Source of the DNA: an uncultured Prevotellaceae bacterium
GTDB taxonomy: Bacteria; Bacteroidota; Bacteroidia; Bacteroidales; Bacteroidaceae
Length of the DNA: 64,000 nucleotides
Assembly (NCBI GenBank): GCA_947176895.1
Contig: CAMWSK010000002.1
Span: 108,617-172,616, forward strand
Direction: 5' to 3'
In this document: one piece after another, positions 8,200 to 17,561 of the stretch
Layout of the letters: each line of letters opens with the position of its first letter
Numbering within the stretch: the stretch's first letter is position 1
Notes under the pieces: generated by a model
Told to the model about the DNA's origin: nothing
Seen by the model: the letters and a program-made list of their open reading frames with translations, nothing else
The model's database searches: none
Translations under genes and position numbers: made by a program

Positions 8200-9678
8200 A
8201 TGTACCTACTGGGTTATGACATTGGCAGCTCGTCGGTAAAGGCGAGTCTGGTGGATGCCGAGAACGGCAAGTGTGTGGCTTCTACTTTTTTCCCTAAGAC
8301 AGAAGCAGAGATTATAGCAGTGAAAGCCGGTTGGGCCGAGCAACGGCCCGAAAACTGGTGGGAGAACCTGACGCTGGCCACACGGGCCGTGATGGCGGAG
8401 TCGGGCGTAGACGCCGGCGACATCAAGGCCATCGGCATCTCTTATCAGATGCACGGACTGGTGTGTGTGGACCGGGACATGAACGTTCTGCGCCCCGCCA
8501 TCATCTGGTGTGACTCCAGAGCCGTGCCCTATGGCCGGAAAGCCTTTGAAGAGCTGGGAGAGGGCACCTGCCTGTCGCACCTGCTCAACTCGCCGGGCAA
8601 CTTCACTGCGTCGAAACTGGCGTGGATTAAAGAGAACGAGCCGGACATCTACGCAAGGATATACAAAATCATGCTGCCGGGCGACTATATCGCCATGAAA
8701 CTGAGCGGAACCGTCTGCACCACCGTCTCGGGGTTGTCCGAGGGCATGCTGTGGGACTTCAAGAACAACCGTGTGGCCGATTTCCTGCTGGACCACTACG
8801 GCTTCAGCCCCTCGCTGATTGCCGACATCGTGCCCACCTTTGCCGAACAGGGACGCGTGGGCGCCTCGGCCGCAGCCGAGCTGGGGCTGAAAGCGGGAAC
8901 GCCCGTCACCTACCGCGCGGGCGACCAGCCCAACAACGCCCTCTCGCTTAACGTGTTCAACCCGGGAGAGATTGCCTCCACCGCAGGCACCTCGGGCGTG
9001 GTGTATGGGGTGAACGGCAACATGAGCTACGACCCGCTGTCACGCGTGAACACCTTTGCCCACGTCAACCACACCGCCGACCGCACACGCCTGGGCGTGT
9101 TGCTGTGCATCAACGGCACCGGCATCCTCAACTCCTGGGTGAAGCGCACCGTGGGCGACGGCCTCTCCTACGACGACATGAACCGGTTGGCCGCACAGGC
9201 TCCCGCAGGAAGTGCGGGCCTCAGCATCCTGCCCTTCGGCAACGGGGCCGAGCGCGTGCTGCAGGACCGGGAACCGGGATGCTCCGTCCACGGCATCAAC
9301 TTCAACCGCCACGACAAGCGGCATATCATCCGCGCCGCACAGGAGGGCATCGTCTTCTCCTTTAAATATGGTATGGAAATCATGGAACAGATGGGGCTGC
9401 CGGCGAAGAAGATTCACGCCGGCAAGGCCAACATGTTCCTCAGCCCCGTCTTCCGCCAGACACTGGCAGACGTGATGGGAGCCGACATCGAACTGTATGA
9501 CACCGACGGGGCCGTGGGCGCCGCCAAGGGCGCGGGCATCGGCGCAGGCATCTACAAAAACACACAGGAAGCGTTCGCCACACTCGGGAAACTTGAGGTG
9601 ACGCACCCTCAGGAGTCCGGACGCCAAGCCTGCCTTGAGGCTTACGGACGATGGAAAGACCTTATCAGACAGACCTAA
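8200..9678 (+). CDS. xylB: Xylulokinase
   Basis: It phosphorylates D-xylulose to xylulose 5-phosphate for the pentose phosphate pathway. It is a FGGY-family kinase: N-terminal ATPase motif LLGYDIGSSSVKASLVD, the substrate-site segment ISYQMHGLVC, the catalytic Asp region YRAGDQPNN, and the second phosphate loop STAGTSGVVYG. Length (492 aa) is normal. It is the first gene of a three-gene xylose operon and lies 28 nt before xylA. No XylR-type regulator gene is present next to it in this window. Confidence 0.95.
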   Translation: MYLLGYDIGSSSVKASLVDAENGKCVASTFFPKTEAEIIAVKAGWAEQRPENWWENLTLATRAVMAESGVDAGDIKAIGISYQMHGLVCVDRDMNVLRPAIIWCDSRAVPYGRKAFEELGEGTCLSHLLNSPGNFTASKLAWIKENEPDIYARIYKIMLPGDYIAMKLSGTVCTTVSGLSEGMLWDFKNNRVADFLLDHYGFSPSLIADIVPTFAEQGRVGASAAAELGLKAGTPVTYRAGDQPNNALSLNVFNPGEIASTAGTSGVVYGVNGNMSYDPLSRVNTFAHVNHTADRTRLGVLLCINGTGILNSWVKRTVGDGLSYDDMNRLAAQAPAGSAGLSILPFGNGAERVLQDREPGCSVHGINFNRHDKRHIIRAAQEGIVFSFKYGMEIMEQMGLPAKKIHAGKANMFLSPVFRQTLADVMGADIELYDTDGAVGAAKGAGIGAGIYKNTQEAFATLGKLEVTHPQESGRQACLEAYGRWKDLIRQT

Positions 9679-9706
9679 AAACAACCCCTAAAAATAAACA
9701 CACATT

Positions 9707-11023
9707 ATGGCAACAAAAGAGTATTTCCCCGGCATAGGGAAAATCAAGTTTGAAGGAAAAGAAAGCAAGAACCCCATGGCCTTCCGCTACTATGACGCCG
9801 ACAAGGTGGTCATGGGCAAGAAGATGAGCGAATGGCTGAAGTTCTCCATGGCCTGGTGGCACACCCTGTGTGCCGAGGGAGGCGACCAGTTCGGCGGGGG
9901 CACCAAGAAATTCCCCTGGAACGGCGACCCCGACAAGGTGCAGGCGGCAAAGAACAAGATGGACGCCGGCTTCGAATTCATGCAGAAGATGGGCATCGAG
10001 TACTATTGCTTCCACGATGTGGACCTGTGCGAAGAGGCCGACACCATCGAGGAATATGAGGCCAACCTGAAGGCTGTGGTGGCCTATGCCAAGCAGAAGC
10101 AGGCCGAGACCGGCATCAGGCTGCTGTGGGGCACCGCCAACGTGTTCGGCCACGCACGATACATGAACGGCGCAGCCACGAACCCCAACTTCGACGTGGT
10201 GGCCCGCGCCGCCGTGCAGATCAAGAACGCCATCGACGCCACCATCGAGCTGGGAGGCTCCAACTACGTCTTCTGGGGCGGACGCGAGGGATACATGTCG
10301 CTGCTGAACACCGACCAGAAGCGCGAGAAGCAACACCTGGCACAGATGCTCACCCTGGCACGCGACTATGCCCGCGCCCGCGGCTTCATGGGCACCTTCC
10401 TCATCGAGCCAAAGCCCATGGAGCCTACCAAGCACCAGTATGACGTGGACACGGAGACCGTCATCGGCTTCCTCAAGGCACACAACCTGGACAAGGACTT
10501 CAAGGTGAACATCGAGGTGAACCACGCCACCCTGGCCGGACACACCTTCGAGCACGAGCTGGCCGTGGCCGTGGACAACGGCATGCTGGGTTCCATCGAC
10601 GCCAACCGCGGCGACTACCAGAACGGCTGGGACACCGACCAGTTCCCCATCGACAGCTTCGAGCTGGTGCAAGCCATGATACAGATCATCCGCAACGGAG
10701 GCTTCGGCAACGGAGGCACCAACTTCGATGCCAAGACGCGCCGCAACTCCACTGACCCGGAGGACATCTTCATCGCCCACATCGCCGGCATGGACGCCAT
10801 GGCACGCGCCCTGGAAAGTGCCGCCGAGATGCTTGAGAAATCGCCCTACAAAAAGATGCTGGCCGACCGTTACGCTTCCTTCGACAGCGGCAAGGGCAAG
10901 GAATTTGAAGAGGGCAAACTGACGCTGGAGGACATGGTGGACTATGCCAAGGCCAACGGCGAACCCAAGCAGACCAGCGGCAAGCAGGAACTGTATGAGG
11001 CCATCGTCAACATGTATTGCTAA
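9707..11023 (+). CDS. xylA: Xylose isomerase
   Basis: It converts D-xylose to D-xylulose. The catalytic His103 and Asp106 lie in [12 protein letters not shown]. Metal ligands are in [13 protein letters not shown] and the [16 protein letters not shown] segment, and [10 protein letters not shown] is the family signature. At 438 aa it is the longer class II form usual in Bacteroidota. It sits between xylB and xylE and is followed by a strong hairpin that may adjust expression of the downstream transporter. Confidence 0.97.
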   Translation: MATKEYFPGIGKIKFEGKESKNPMAFRYYDADKVVMGKKMSEWLKFSMAWWHTLCAEGGDQFGGGTKKFPWNGDPDKVQAAKNKMDAGFEFMQKMGIEYYCFHDVDLCEEADTIEEYEANLKAVVAYAKQKQAETGIRLLWGTANVFGHARYMNGAATNPNFDVVARAAVQIKNAIDATIELGGSNYVFWGGREGYMSLLNTDQKREKQHLAQMLTLARDYARARGFMGTFLIEPKPMEPTKHQYDVDTETVIGFLKAHNLDKDFKVNIEVNHATLAGHTFEHELAVAVDNGMLGSIDANRGDYQNGWDTDQFPIDSFELVQAMIQIIRNGGFGNGGTNFDAKTRRNSTDPEDIFIAHIAGMDAMARALESAAEMLEKSPYKKMLADRYASFDSGKGKEFEEGKLTLEDMVDYAKANGEPKQTSGKQELYEAIVNMYC

Positions 11024-11039
11024 CCCGCACTCCATTAAA

Positions 11040-11076
11040 CAGACGAGGTGTACGCTCCCGGGGCACACCTCGTCTG
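11040..11076 (+). terminator. Hairpin between xylA and xylE
   Basis: CAGACGAGGTGT and ACACCTCGTCTG form a perfect 12-bp stem around a 13-nt loop. No U-tract follows, so it is more likely a transcript-stabilising or partial-attenuation structure than a full terminator. Confidence 0.55.
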
Positions 11077-11120
11077 ATATCCATCCCCCCCCCATTGCAT
11101 AAACCTTAAACCCTTAACAC

Positions 11121-12608
11121 ATGAACTATTCCGAAAAAGGCAGCAAAGCCTACCTCTTCTCCATCGTGATGGTGGCCGTCATCGGCGGCCTGCTCTTCGG
11201 CTACGACACCGCAGTAATCTCCGGAGCGGAGAAAGGCCTGCAGGCCTTCTTCATGGGAGCCACCGACTTTGTCTATACCGACACCATCCACGGCATCACC
11301 TCGGCCAGCGCCTTGATCGGCTGCATCATCGGCAGCGCCCTCTCGGGCCTGACGGCCACACGTCTGGGGCGCAAACGCTCGCTTTTCATCGCCGGTGTGC
11401 TCTTCTTCCTGTCGGCTTTGGGCTCCTACGACCCGGAGTTTCTGTTCTTCCGCCACGGAGAACCCTGTTACTCCCTGCTCATCGCCTTCAACATCTACCG
11501 CGTGATTGGCGGCATCGGCGTGGGACTGGCATCGGCCATCTGCCCCATGTACATCGCCGAGATAGCGCCCAGCAACATCCGTGGCACCCTTGTATCCTGC
11601 AACCAGTTCGCCATCATCTTCGGCCAGCTGGTGGTCTACTTCGTCAACTTCATGATATTGGGCGACCATGCCACCCCCCTGGTCAAGGCCGTGGAAGGAG
11701 TCAACCAAGTGCTCAACCCCGAGGCTGCCGCATGGACCGTCGAGACGGGCTGGCGACTGATGTTCGTCAGTGAGGCCCTGCCCGCAGGCCTCTTCGCCCT
11801 GCTTGTGCTCTTCGTGCCCGAAACTCCCCGCTATCTGGCCATGAACGGCAACGAGGGGAAGGCCCTGCATGTGCTGAGCCGCATCAACGGCACCGCAAAA
11901 GCCGGAGAGATTCTGAACGACATCAAGAGCACCGCAAGCCGGAAGACCGAGAAACTCTTCACCTACGGCTGGACCGTCATCTTCATCGGCATCATGCTCT
12001 CCGTATTCCAGCAGGCCGTGGGCATCAATGCCGTGCTCTTCTTCGCCCCACGTATTTTCGAGTCCATCGGCATGGGCACCCCCATGGTGCAGACCGTGAT
12101 CATGGGCATCCTCAATCTGCTGTTCACCGTCGTGGCCATCCTCACGGTGGAGCGCTGGGGTCGCAAGCCTCTGCTCATCACAGGCTCCATCGGCATGGCC
12201 GTGGGTGCCTTCGGCGTGGCCCTGTGCAATCTGGCCGGCGGACTGCCTCCCATGATGACCGCCGTGAGCCTCATGGTCTATAGTGCCGCGTTCATGTTCA
12301 GCTGGGGCCCCATCTGCTGGGTGCTGATTGCCGAAATCTTCCCCAACACCATCCGCGGAGCCGCCACCGCCATCGCCGTAGCCTTTCAGTGGATAGCCAA
12401 CTTCACCGTCTCCGCCACGTTCGTACCCATGTACAACATGAGCGCCGGCGACATGGGCGAGAAGTTCGGCCACCTGTTCGCCTACAGCCTCTATGGTTTC
12501 TTCTGCGTGCTGGCCGCCCTGTTCGTATGGCGCATGGTGCCCGAGACCAAAGGCAAGACACTGGAGGACATGACCAGGCTGTGGAAAAAGCAAAGCCAAG
12601 GAAAATAA
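11121..12608 (+). CDS. xylE: D-xylose:H+ symporter (MFS sugar porter)
   Basis: It imports xylose across the inner membrane with protons. It has the 12-helix sugar-porter signatures in order: LLFGYDTAVISGAE in helix 1, GRKRSL in the 2-3 loop, PETPRYLAMNG before the central loop, QQAVGINAVLFFAPRIF in helix 7, SWGPICWVLIAEIFPNTIRGAA in helix 10, and PETKGKTLEDM at the C-terminus. The length (495 aa) fits XylE. Its place after xylA supports xylose as the substrate. Confidence 0.93.
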   Translation: MNYSEKGSKAYLFSIVMVAVIGGLLFGYDTAVISGAEKGLQAFFMGATDFVYTDTIHGITSASALIGCIIGSALSGLTATRLGRKRSLFIAGVLFFLSALGSYDPEFLFFRHGEPCYSLLIAFNIYRVIGGIGVGLASAICPMYIAEIAPSNIRGTLVSCNQFAIIFGQLVVYFVNFMILGDHATPLVKAVEGVNQVLNPEAAAWTVETGWRLMFVSEALPAGLFALLVLFVPETPRYLAMNGNEGKALHVLSRINGTAKAGEILNDIKSTASRKTEKLFTYGWTVIFIGIMLSVFQQAVGINAVLFFAPRIFESIGMGTPMVQTVIMGILNLLFTVVAILTVERWGRKPLLITGSIGMAVGAFGVALCNLAGGLPPMMTAVSLMVYSAAFMFSWGPICWVLIAEIFPNTIRGAATAIAVAFQWIANFTVSATFVPMYNMSAGDMGEKFGHLFAYSLYGFFCVLAALFVWRMVPETKGKTLEDMTRLWKKQSQGK

Positions 12609-12636
12609 GTCCTAAGGAACATTTTTTCCCGTTCAC

Positions 12637-12650
12637 CGCAGTCAACTGCG
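12637..12650. promoter_or_regulatory. Palindrome at the fur-type gene promoter
   Basis: CGCAGT-CA-ACTGCG is a perfect 14-bp palindrome placed where a -33 element would lie relative to the TAACTTTA box at 12661-12668. It could be an operator for the downstream regulator; this is inference only. Confidence 0.35.
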
Positions 12651-12660
12651 AAATTTGTTG

Positions 12661-12668
12661 TAACTTTA
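12661..12668 (+). promoter_or_regulatory. Putative -7 box of the Fur-family gene
   Basis: TAACTTTA differs from TAnnTTTG at the last base only and lies 37 nt before the chosen ATG. No TTTG is found at -33. Confidence 0.4.
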
Positions 12669-12705
12669 TACGCGGAATGTACCCTTTGTGCAAAAAGAAC
12701 AGGTT

Positions 12706-13125
12706 ATGAATAACACCGATGTTGAAGACATCCTGAACGGGAAAGGAATCAAACCTACGGCCAACCGCATTCTTGTCATGAAAGAACTGATGAAGGCCAC
12801 ACGCCCCGTAAGCCTTACCGATTTGGAAAGCTCGTTGGGATTTTCAATGGATAAAGCAAGCATTTTCAGGGTGCTTGAGCTGTTCTCTGAAAAAGATGCC
12901 GTTCATGTGATTGAAGGCGGCAGCCGTGCCCTTAAATACGAGCTGTGCCATTGCGGAACGTGCCATACCCTTTCCGACCAGCATGTCCATTTCTATTGTG
13001 AGGCATGCAAGGAAACGTATTGCCTGGAAAGCGTGAGTGTTCCCCAGGTGAACATTCCCGATGGTTTTTCCCCACATTCCATCAACTATATGATAAAAGG
13101 CATCTGTCCCGGATGCTCCAAATAA
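12706..13125 (+). CDS. Fur-family metal-responsive transcriptional regulator
   Basis: A 139-aa winged-helix repressor: the N-terminal DNA-binding domain (KPTANRILVMKELMKATRPVSLTDLESSL...ASIFRVLELF) is followed by the dimerisation domain with the paired structural-zinc motifs CEAC and CPGC. An additional cluster, CHCGTCH, precedes the family's HVHFYC strand and may be an extra metal site. The ATG at 12706 is preferred to the upstream GTG at 12688. It lies just upstream of a heavy-metal efflux operon in the same direction, so it probably controls that operon. Zur-, Fur- and PerR-like roles cannot be told apart from sequence here. Confidence 0.85.
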   Translation: MNNTDVEDILNGKGIKPTANRILVMKELMKATRPVSLTDLESSLGFSMDKASIFRVLELFSEKDAVHVIEGGSRALKYELCHCGTCHTLSDQHVHFYCEACKETYCLESVSVPQVNIPDGFSPHSINYMIKGICPGCSK

Positions 13126-13157
13126 TCATCAGCAGCAGCATTTTCCAAGCGGCATTT

Positions 13158-13199
13158 GCGGAGGCTTTCCTTTCTTGAGGATCGGCCTCCGCTTTACTT
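13158..13199 (+). terminator. Terminator after the Fur-family gene
   Basis: GCGGAGGC and GCCTCCGC form an 8-bp stem with a 19-nt loop, followed by TTTACTTT. Confidence 0.65.
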
Positions 13200-13215
13200 T
13201 GCAAACGGGTTGCAT

Positions 13216-13234
13216 CGGAAATTCCGTATCTTTG
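13216..13234 (+). promoter_or_regulatory. Promoter -7 box with adjoining palindrome for the metal efflux operon
   Basis: TATCTTTG at 13227-13234 is a perfect -7 box 27 nt before the adaptor ATG. The 11-bp palindrome CGGAA-A-TTCCG (13216-13226) touches it directly and is a candidate operator for the neighbouring Fur-type repressor. Confidence 0.6.
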
Positions 13235-13261
13235 TTCACGGATATTAAACATTTGTACGAT

Positions 13262-14434
13262 ATGAACAAACGATTCCTTTTCGCCGGTGCGCTTGGTTTC
13301 ATGTTGCTGCAGGCATGCCGCCATGGTGAAGGCCACCGCCATCATCGCGACGATGACGCACAAACAGAAGAACATGCTCACGAAGAATCCCCGACAGAAC
13401 CCGGCCTCCACTCCGATGCCATCATTCTCGCACCCGAACAGGCAAGGGCGGCGGGGGTGCAGGTCTCCCTTGTCCGACCGGGCGACTTTTACGCCATAAA
13501 GGCCACCAGCGGCAAGGTCATGCCCGCCTCCGGCGATGAAACGGCCTTGGTGGCAACCGTTGCCGGAGTGGTTTCGCTGAACCGCCCTATAACGGAAGGG
13601 ATGGCGGTGAGCAAAGGGGAAAAGATTTTCACCATCGTGTCTTCCGGTCTGCCGGACGGTGATGTTTCCAGACGAGCCGACATAGCTTACCGGACGGCAA
13701 AGGCGGAATATGAAAGGGCCAAGATTCTGGTCGCCGACAAAATCATCTCAGAGAAGGAATTCCTATCCATTAAAGCCGAATATGAGAATGCGGAACTCGC
13801 CTACAAGGCTGTCGGACAAGACAGCGGGACGAAAGGGGTTGCCGTAAAGTCTTCTGACAGGGGGTATGTGAAAGAGTGCCTGGTGAAGGAGGGGGATTAC
13901 GTCTCCATCGGCCAGCCTCTGATGACAGTCACTCAGAACCGGCGCCTTTACCTGAAGGCTGAAATAGCCGAACGGGATTATTCCGTCTTAGGCCGGATTT
14001 CCTCTGCAAAATTCAGGATGGCATACAGTGACAGGGTCTATGACCTGAAGGAACTGAAAGGCCGTCTGTTGTCTTATGGCAAGACACCGGGCAGCACCTC
14101 GTCGTTCATTCCCGTGACATTTGAATTTGACAATTGCAGCGGCATCATCCCCGGATCGTTTGCGGAAGTCTTTCTTCTAACCGACGTACGCAGCCGGGTG
14201 ATCAGTGTCCCGACAACGGCTCTGACGGAAGAACAAGGCGTTTACTTTGTCTATATACAGGAGGATGAAGACTGCTACCGGAAACAGGAGGTCAAGCTTG
14301 GCCTGTCGGACGGGGTACGTACGGAAATCGTTTCCGGTTTGAAGGGGGGCGAGACTTTGGTGACAGAGGGTGCCGTTCATGTAAAGCTGGCAGCCGCAGG
14401 CAAGAGTATTCCGGGGCATACCCATAACCACTAA
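13262..14434 (+). CDS. Heavy-metal RND efflux periplasmic adaptor lipoprotein (CusB/CzcB-like)
   Basis: It bridges the inner-membrane RND pump and outer-membrane channel. The start is set at MNKRFLFAG, not the ORF-track start 29 codons upstream, because this places the promoter outside the gene. A lipobox LLQAC (Cys19) predicts lipid anchoring. Residues 20-43 are strikingly His- and acid-rich (HGEGHRHHRDD...EEHAHEE) and probably bind metal ions. The biotinyl-lipoyl half motifs (AVKSSDRGYVKECLVKEGDYV) and the alpha-hairpin around residues 140-190 are recognisable. It is the first of three overlapping or adjoining efflux genes. The metal (Cu/Ag, Zn, Co or Ni) is not certain. Confidence 0.88.
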   Translation: MNKRFLFAGALGFMLLQACRHGEGHRHHRDDDAQTEEHAHEESPTEPGLHSDAIILAPEQARAAGVQVSLVRPGDFYAIKATSGKVMPASGDETALVATVAGVVSLNRPITEGMAVSKGEKIFTIVSSGLPDGDVSRRADIAYRTAKAEYERAKILVADKIISEKEFLSIKAEYENAELAYKAVGQDSGTKGVAVKSSDRGYVKECLVKEGDYVSIGQPLMTVTQNRRLYLKAEIAERDYSVLGRISSAKFRMAYSDRVYDLKELKGRLLSYGKTPGSTSSFIPVTFEFDNCSGIIPGSFAEVFLLTDVRSRVISVPTTALTEEQGVYFVYIQEDEDCYRKQEVKLGLSDGVRTEIVSGLKGGETLVTEGAVHVKLAAAGKSIPGHTHNH

Positions 14435-14447
14435 AGACCGAGATGCC

Positions 14448-17400
14448 ATGTTGAACAGGATAATCAGATTTTCACTGCAAAACCGCCTGCTTGTATTGCT
14501 GGGTGCCGTGCTGCTCGTTGTAGGCGGCTTATATACGGCCCATAATACCGAGGTTGATGTTTTTCCGGACCTCAACGCTCCAACGGTTGTCGTCATGACG
14601 GAAGCCAACGGAATGGCGGCAGAGGAGGTGGAGCAGCTGGTCACCTTTCCCATCGAGACCTCCGTGAACGGAGCCACCGGAGTGCGCAGGGTACGGTCAT
14701 CGTCCACCAACGGCTTTTCCGTTGTCTGGGTGGAGTTTGAGTGGGACACGGATATTTATCGTGCCCGCCAGATTGTTTCTGAAAAATTGGCGACCGTCAA
14801 TGACGCGTTGCCGGACAATATCGGGCGGCCTGTGCTGGGTCCGCAATCTTCTATTCTGGGGGAGGTCCTGATTGTCGGCCTTACCTCCGACAGCACCTCC
14901 CTGCGGGATTTGCGGACCTTGGCCGACTGGACAATCCGCCCCCGTCTGTTATCAACGGGGGGAGTGGCACAGGTTTCCGTGATTGGCGGGGATTTGAAGG
15001 AATACCAGATTCTCGTCAACCCCGACAAGATGAAGCACTACGGTATCAGTCTTGCCGATGTGATGGCGGTGACAAGAGGAATGAACCGAAGCACCAACGG
15101 GGGTGTGATTTATGAATATGGAAATGAGTACATCCTGCGCGGAGTCGTTTCTTCCGATGCGATAAAACGTATTTCCACGTCGATTGTCAAAGCGGCTGAC
15201 GACAACCGCGTGACATTGGCAGACATCGCCGAAATCAGAATGGGGGCGGAAAGCCCCAAGCTGGGAGTAGCTTCGGAAAAAGGCAAGCCGGCCGTGTTGC
15301 TTACCGTGACCAAACAGCCGAATACGGGAACCATTGAATTAACCCGGAAATTGGAAGATGCCATTGCCGATCTGCAGAAAAACATCCCCGGCGACGTACA
15401 CATATCAACCGACATCTTCCGTCAATCCCGCTTCATCGAGGGGGCAATAGACAATGTGAAAGACTCTCTTTTTGAAGGAGCCTTATTTGTCGTCATCATT
15501 CTTTTCCTGTTTTTGGCAAACATCCGCACCACGGTCATTTCACTGGTAACCATTCCGCTGGCCCTGCTGGTGTCATTGCTTGTATTGCACCACCTCGGGC
15601 TGAGCATCAACACGATGAGTCTGGGAGGTATGGCCATAGCCATCGGCTCCTTGGTGGATGACGCCATCGTAGATGTGGAAAACGTATGGAAGAGACTGCG
15701 GGAAAACAAGCTGTTACCCGAAGACGAACGCAAACCCGTGTTGCATGTGGTGTATGAGGCTTCGAAAGAAGTGCGTATGCCGATTCTCAACTCTACATTG
15801 ATTGTCATTGTGAGTTTCATGCCCCTGTTCTTCCTGAGCGGTATGGAGGGGCGTATGCTGATTCCGCTCGGCATTGCGTTTATCGTAGCGCTGTTTGCAT
15901 CAACGGCTGTCGCATTGACCCTAACTCCCGTATTATGCAGCTATCTGTTGAGCGGAAAAGCGGCAGACAAAGGTTTGGCCAAAGAGGCTTTCCTTGCCGT
16001 ATGGCTCAAACGGTATTACCATAAAGCCTTGCTTGGGGCATTGGAGCATAAAAAAACGATTGTCCTCGGGACAGCCATGCTGTTTACGGCAACGCTCGGA
16101 ATCTTCTTCACATTGGGGCACAGCTTCCTGCCGCCGTTCAACGAGGGCTCGTTCACCATCAACGTCAGCTCCCTGCCGGGCATTTCCCTGGAAGAGTCCG
16201 ACAAAATCGGGCGTCAGGCAGAAGAACTTCTGCTTACCATTCCCGAAATCAAGACGGTGGCACGAAAAACCGGACGGGCCGAGCTTGACGAACATGCCTT
16301 GGGAGTCAATACGTCAGAGATAGAGGCTCCATTTCAATTGAACGGTCGGACTTATCGGGATATATTGAATGATGTGCGGCAGAAGCTATCGGTTATTGTT
16401 GGAGCCAACATCGAAATAGGACAACCCATCAGCCATCGTATCGACGCCATGCTGAGCGGTACGAAAGCAAGCATTGCCATCAAGCTGTTCGGCGACGACC
16501 TGAACAAGATGTATCTGCTGGGCAATCAGATTAAAGACGCCATTCAGTCCGTGGAGGGCATTGCCGACCTGAATGTGGAACAGCAAATCGAACGTCCGGA
16601 ATTGAAAATCACGCCAAAACCGGAAATGCTTTCGCGCTATGGCATATCGGAACCGGAATTTAACGAATTTGTGACCGTGATGATGGCCGGGGAGACCGTA
16701 TCACAGGTGTATGAGGGCAACAAGAAGTTCAACTTGACCGTCAGAGCGGACGACAACAGCCGCCGGACCATCGAGGATATTCGCAGAATGCTCATCGACA
16801 CCCCTGCGGGCCTGAAGATTCCATTGGCGAATGTGGCCGACATCGTTTCAGCCGCCGGCCCGAATACCATCAACAGAGAGAATGTAAAACGAAAAATCGT
16901 TATTTCAGCCAATACGAGCGGACGGGACCTTCGCAGTGTGGTGAACGACATTCAAGCCCGTGTCGACAAAAACATTCCATTGCCGGAGGGCTATCACATT
17001 GAGTACGGCGGGCAGTTCGAAAGCGAGCAAGCCGCCAGCCGTATATTGCTGCTCGCGTCGGCAATCAGCATTGTCCTTATCTATCTGTTGCTGTACATGC
17101 AGTTCAGAAACGCCCTTGAAAGCAGCGTGATTATGCTGAACCTGCCGTTTGCCCTCATTGGCGGCGTACTTGTGCTTTGGCTTACGACCGGCGAAACAAG
17201 CATCCCCGCAATCATCGGATTCATCTCACTGTTCGGCATCGCCACCCGAAACGGAATGCTGTTGATAACAAGATACAACCATCTGCGGGAGGAGGAAGGG
17301 CTGCCTGTGCACGAGTGCATCATAAAAGGTTCCTTAGACCGGTTAAGCCCCATTCTCATGACGGCTCTGACTTCAGCGTTGGCATTGTTCCCGCTTGCCC

Positions 17401-17561
17401 TCCGGGGTGATTTGCCGGGAAACGAGATACAAAGCCCGATGGCTACGGTTATTCTGGGCGGATTGCTGACATCAACACTTCTGAATGCGTTCATTCTGCC
17501 GCTTGTTTACGAGTGGATGCACCGGAATGAAAAGAAACAAACAAAAGACACCCGATTATGA
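14448..17561 (+). CDS. Heavy-metal efflux RND permease (CzcA/CusA family)
   Basis: A proton-driven inner-membrane pump of 1,037 aa with 12 membrane helices and two large periplasmic loops. N-terminal RIIRFSLQNRLLVLLGAVLL and the periplasmic TFPIETSVNGATGVRRVRSSS are typical of the HME branch of RND proteins. The helix-4 motif is AIAIGSLVDDAIVDVENVWKRLRE, which differs from the classical CzcA (DGAVVMVEN) and CusA (DAAIVMIEN) versions, so I do not assign a metal. The stop overlaps the next gene's start (ATGA), indicating translational coupling with the channel gene. Its base composition is less GC-rich than the flanking xyl and rnf genes. Confidence 0.92.
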   Translation: MLNRIIRFSLQNRLLVLLGAVLLVVGGLYTAHNTEVDVFPDLNAPTVVVMTEANGMAAEEVEQLVTFPIETSVNGATGVRRVRSSSTNGFSVVWVEFEWDTDIYRARQIVSEKLATVNDALPDNIGRPVLGPQSSILGEVLIVGLTSDSTSLRDLRTLADWTIRPRLLSTGGVAQVSVIGGDLKEYQILVNPDKMKHYGISLADVMAVTRGMNRSTNGGVIYEYGNEYILRGVVSSDAIKRISTSIVKAADDNRVTLADIAEIRMGAESPKLGVASEKGKPAVLLTVTKQPNTGTIELTRKLEDAIADLQKNIPGDVHISTDIFRQSRFIEGAIDNVKDSLFEGALFVVIILFLFLANIRTTVISLVTIPLALLVSLLVLHHLGLSINTMSLGGMAIAIGSLVDDAIVDVENVWKRLRENKLLPEDERKPVLHVVYEASKEVRMPILNSTLIVIVSFMPLFFLSGMEGRMLIPLGIAFIVALFASTAVALTLTPVLCSYLLSGKAADKGLAKEAFLAVWLKRYYHKALLGALEHKKTIVLGTAMLFTATLGIFFTLGHSFLPPFNEGSFTINVSSLPGISLEESDKIGRQAEELLLTIPEIKTVARKTGRAELDEHALGVNTSEIEAPFQLNGRTYRDILNDVRQKLSVIVGANIEIGQPISHRIDAMLSGTKASIAIKLFGDDLNKMYLLGNQIKDAIQSVEGIADLNVEQQIERPELKITPKPEMLSRYGISEPEFNEFVTVMMAGETVSQVYEGNKKFNLTVRADDNSRRTIEDIRRMLIDTPAGLKIPLANVADIVSAAGPNTINRENVKRKIVISANTSGRDLRSVVNDIQARVDKNIPLPEGYHIEYGGQFESEQAASRILLLASAISIVLIYLLLYMQFRNALESSVIMLNLPFALIGGVLVLWLTTGETSIPAIIGFISLFGIATRNGMLLITRYNHLREEEGLPVHECIIKGSLDRLSPILMTALTSALALFPLALRGDLPGNEIQSPMATVILGGLLTSTLLNAFILPLVYEWMHRNEKKQTKDTRL

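Noticed and set aside
11106-12599. 497-aa minus-strand ORF opposite xylE
   Set aside because: Exact antisense shadow of a clear MFS transporter; His/Gly/Glu-rich with no fold signature.
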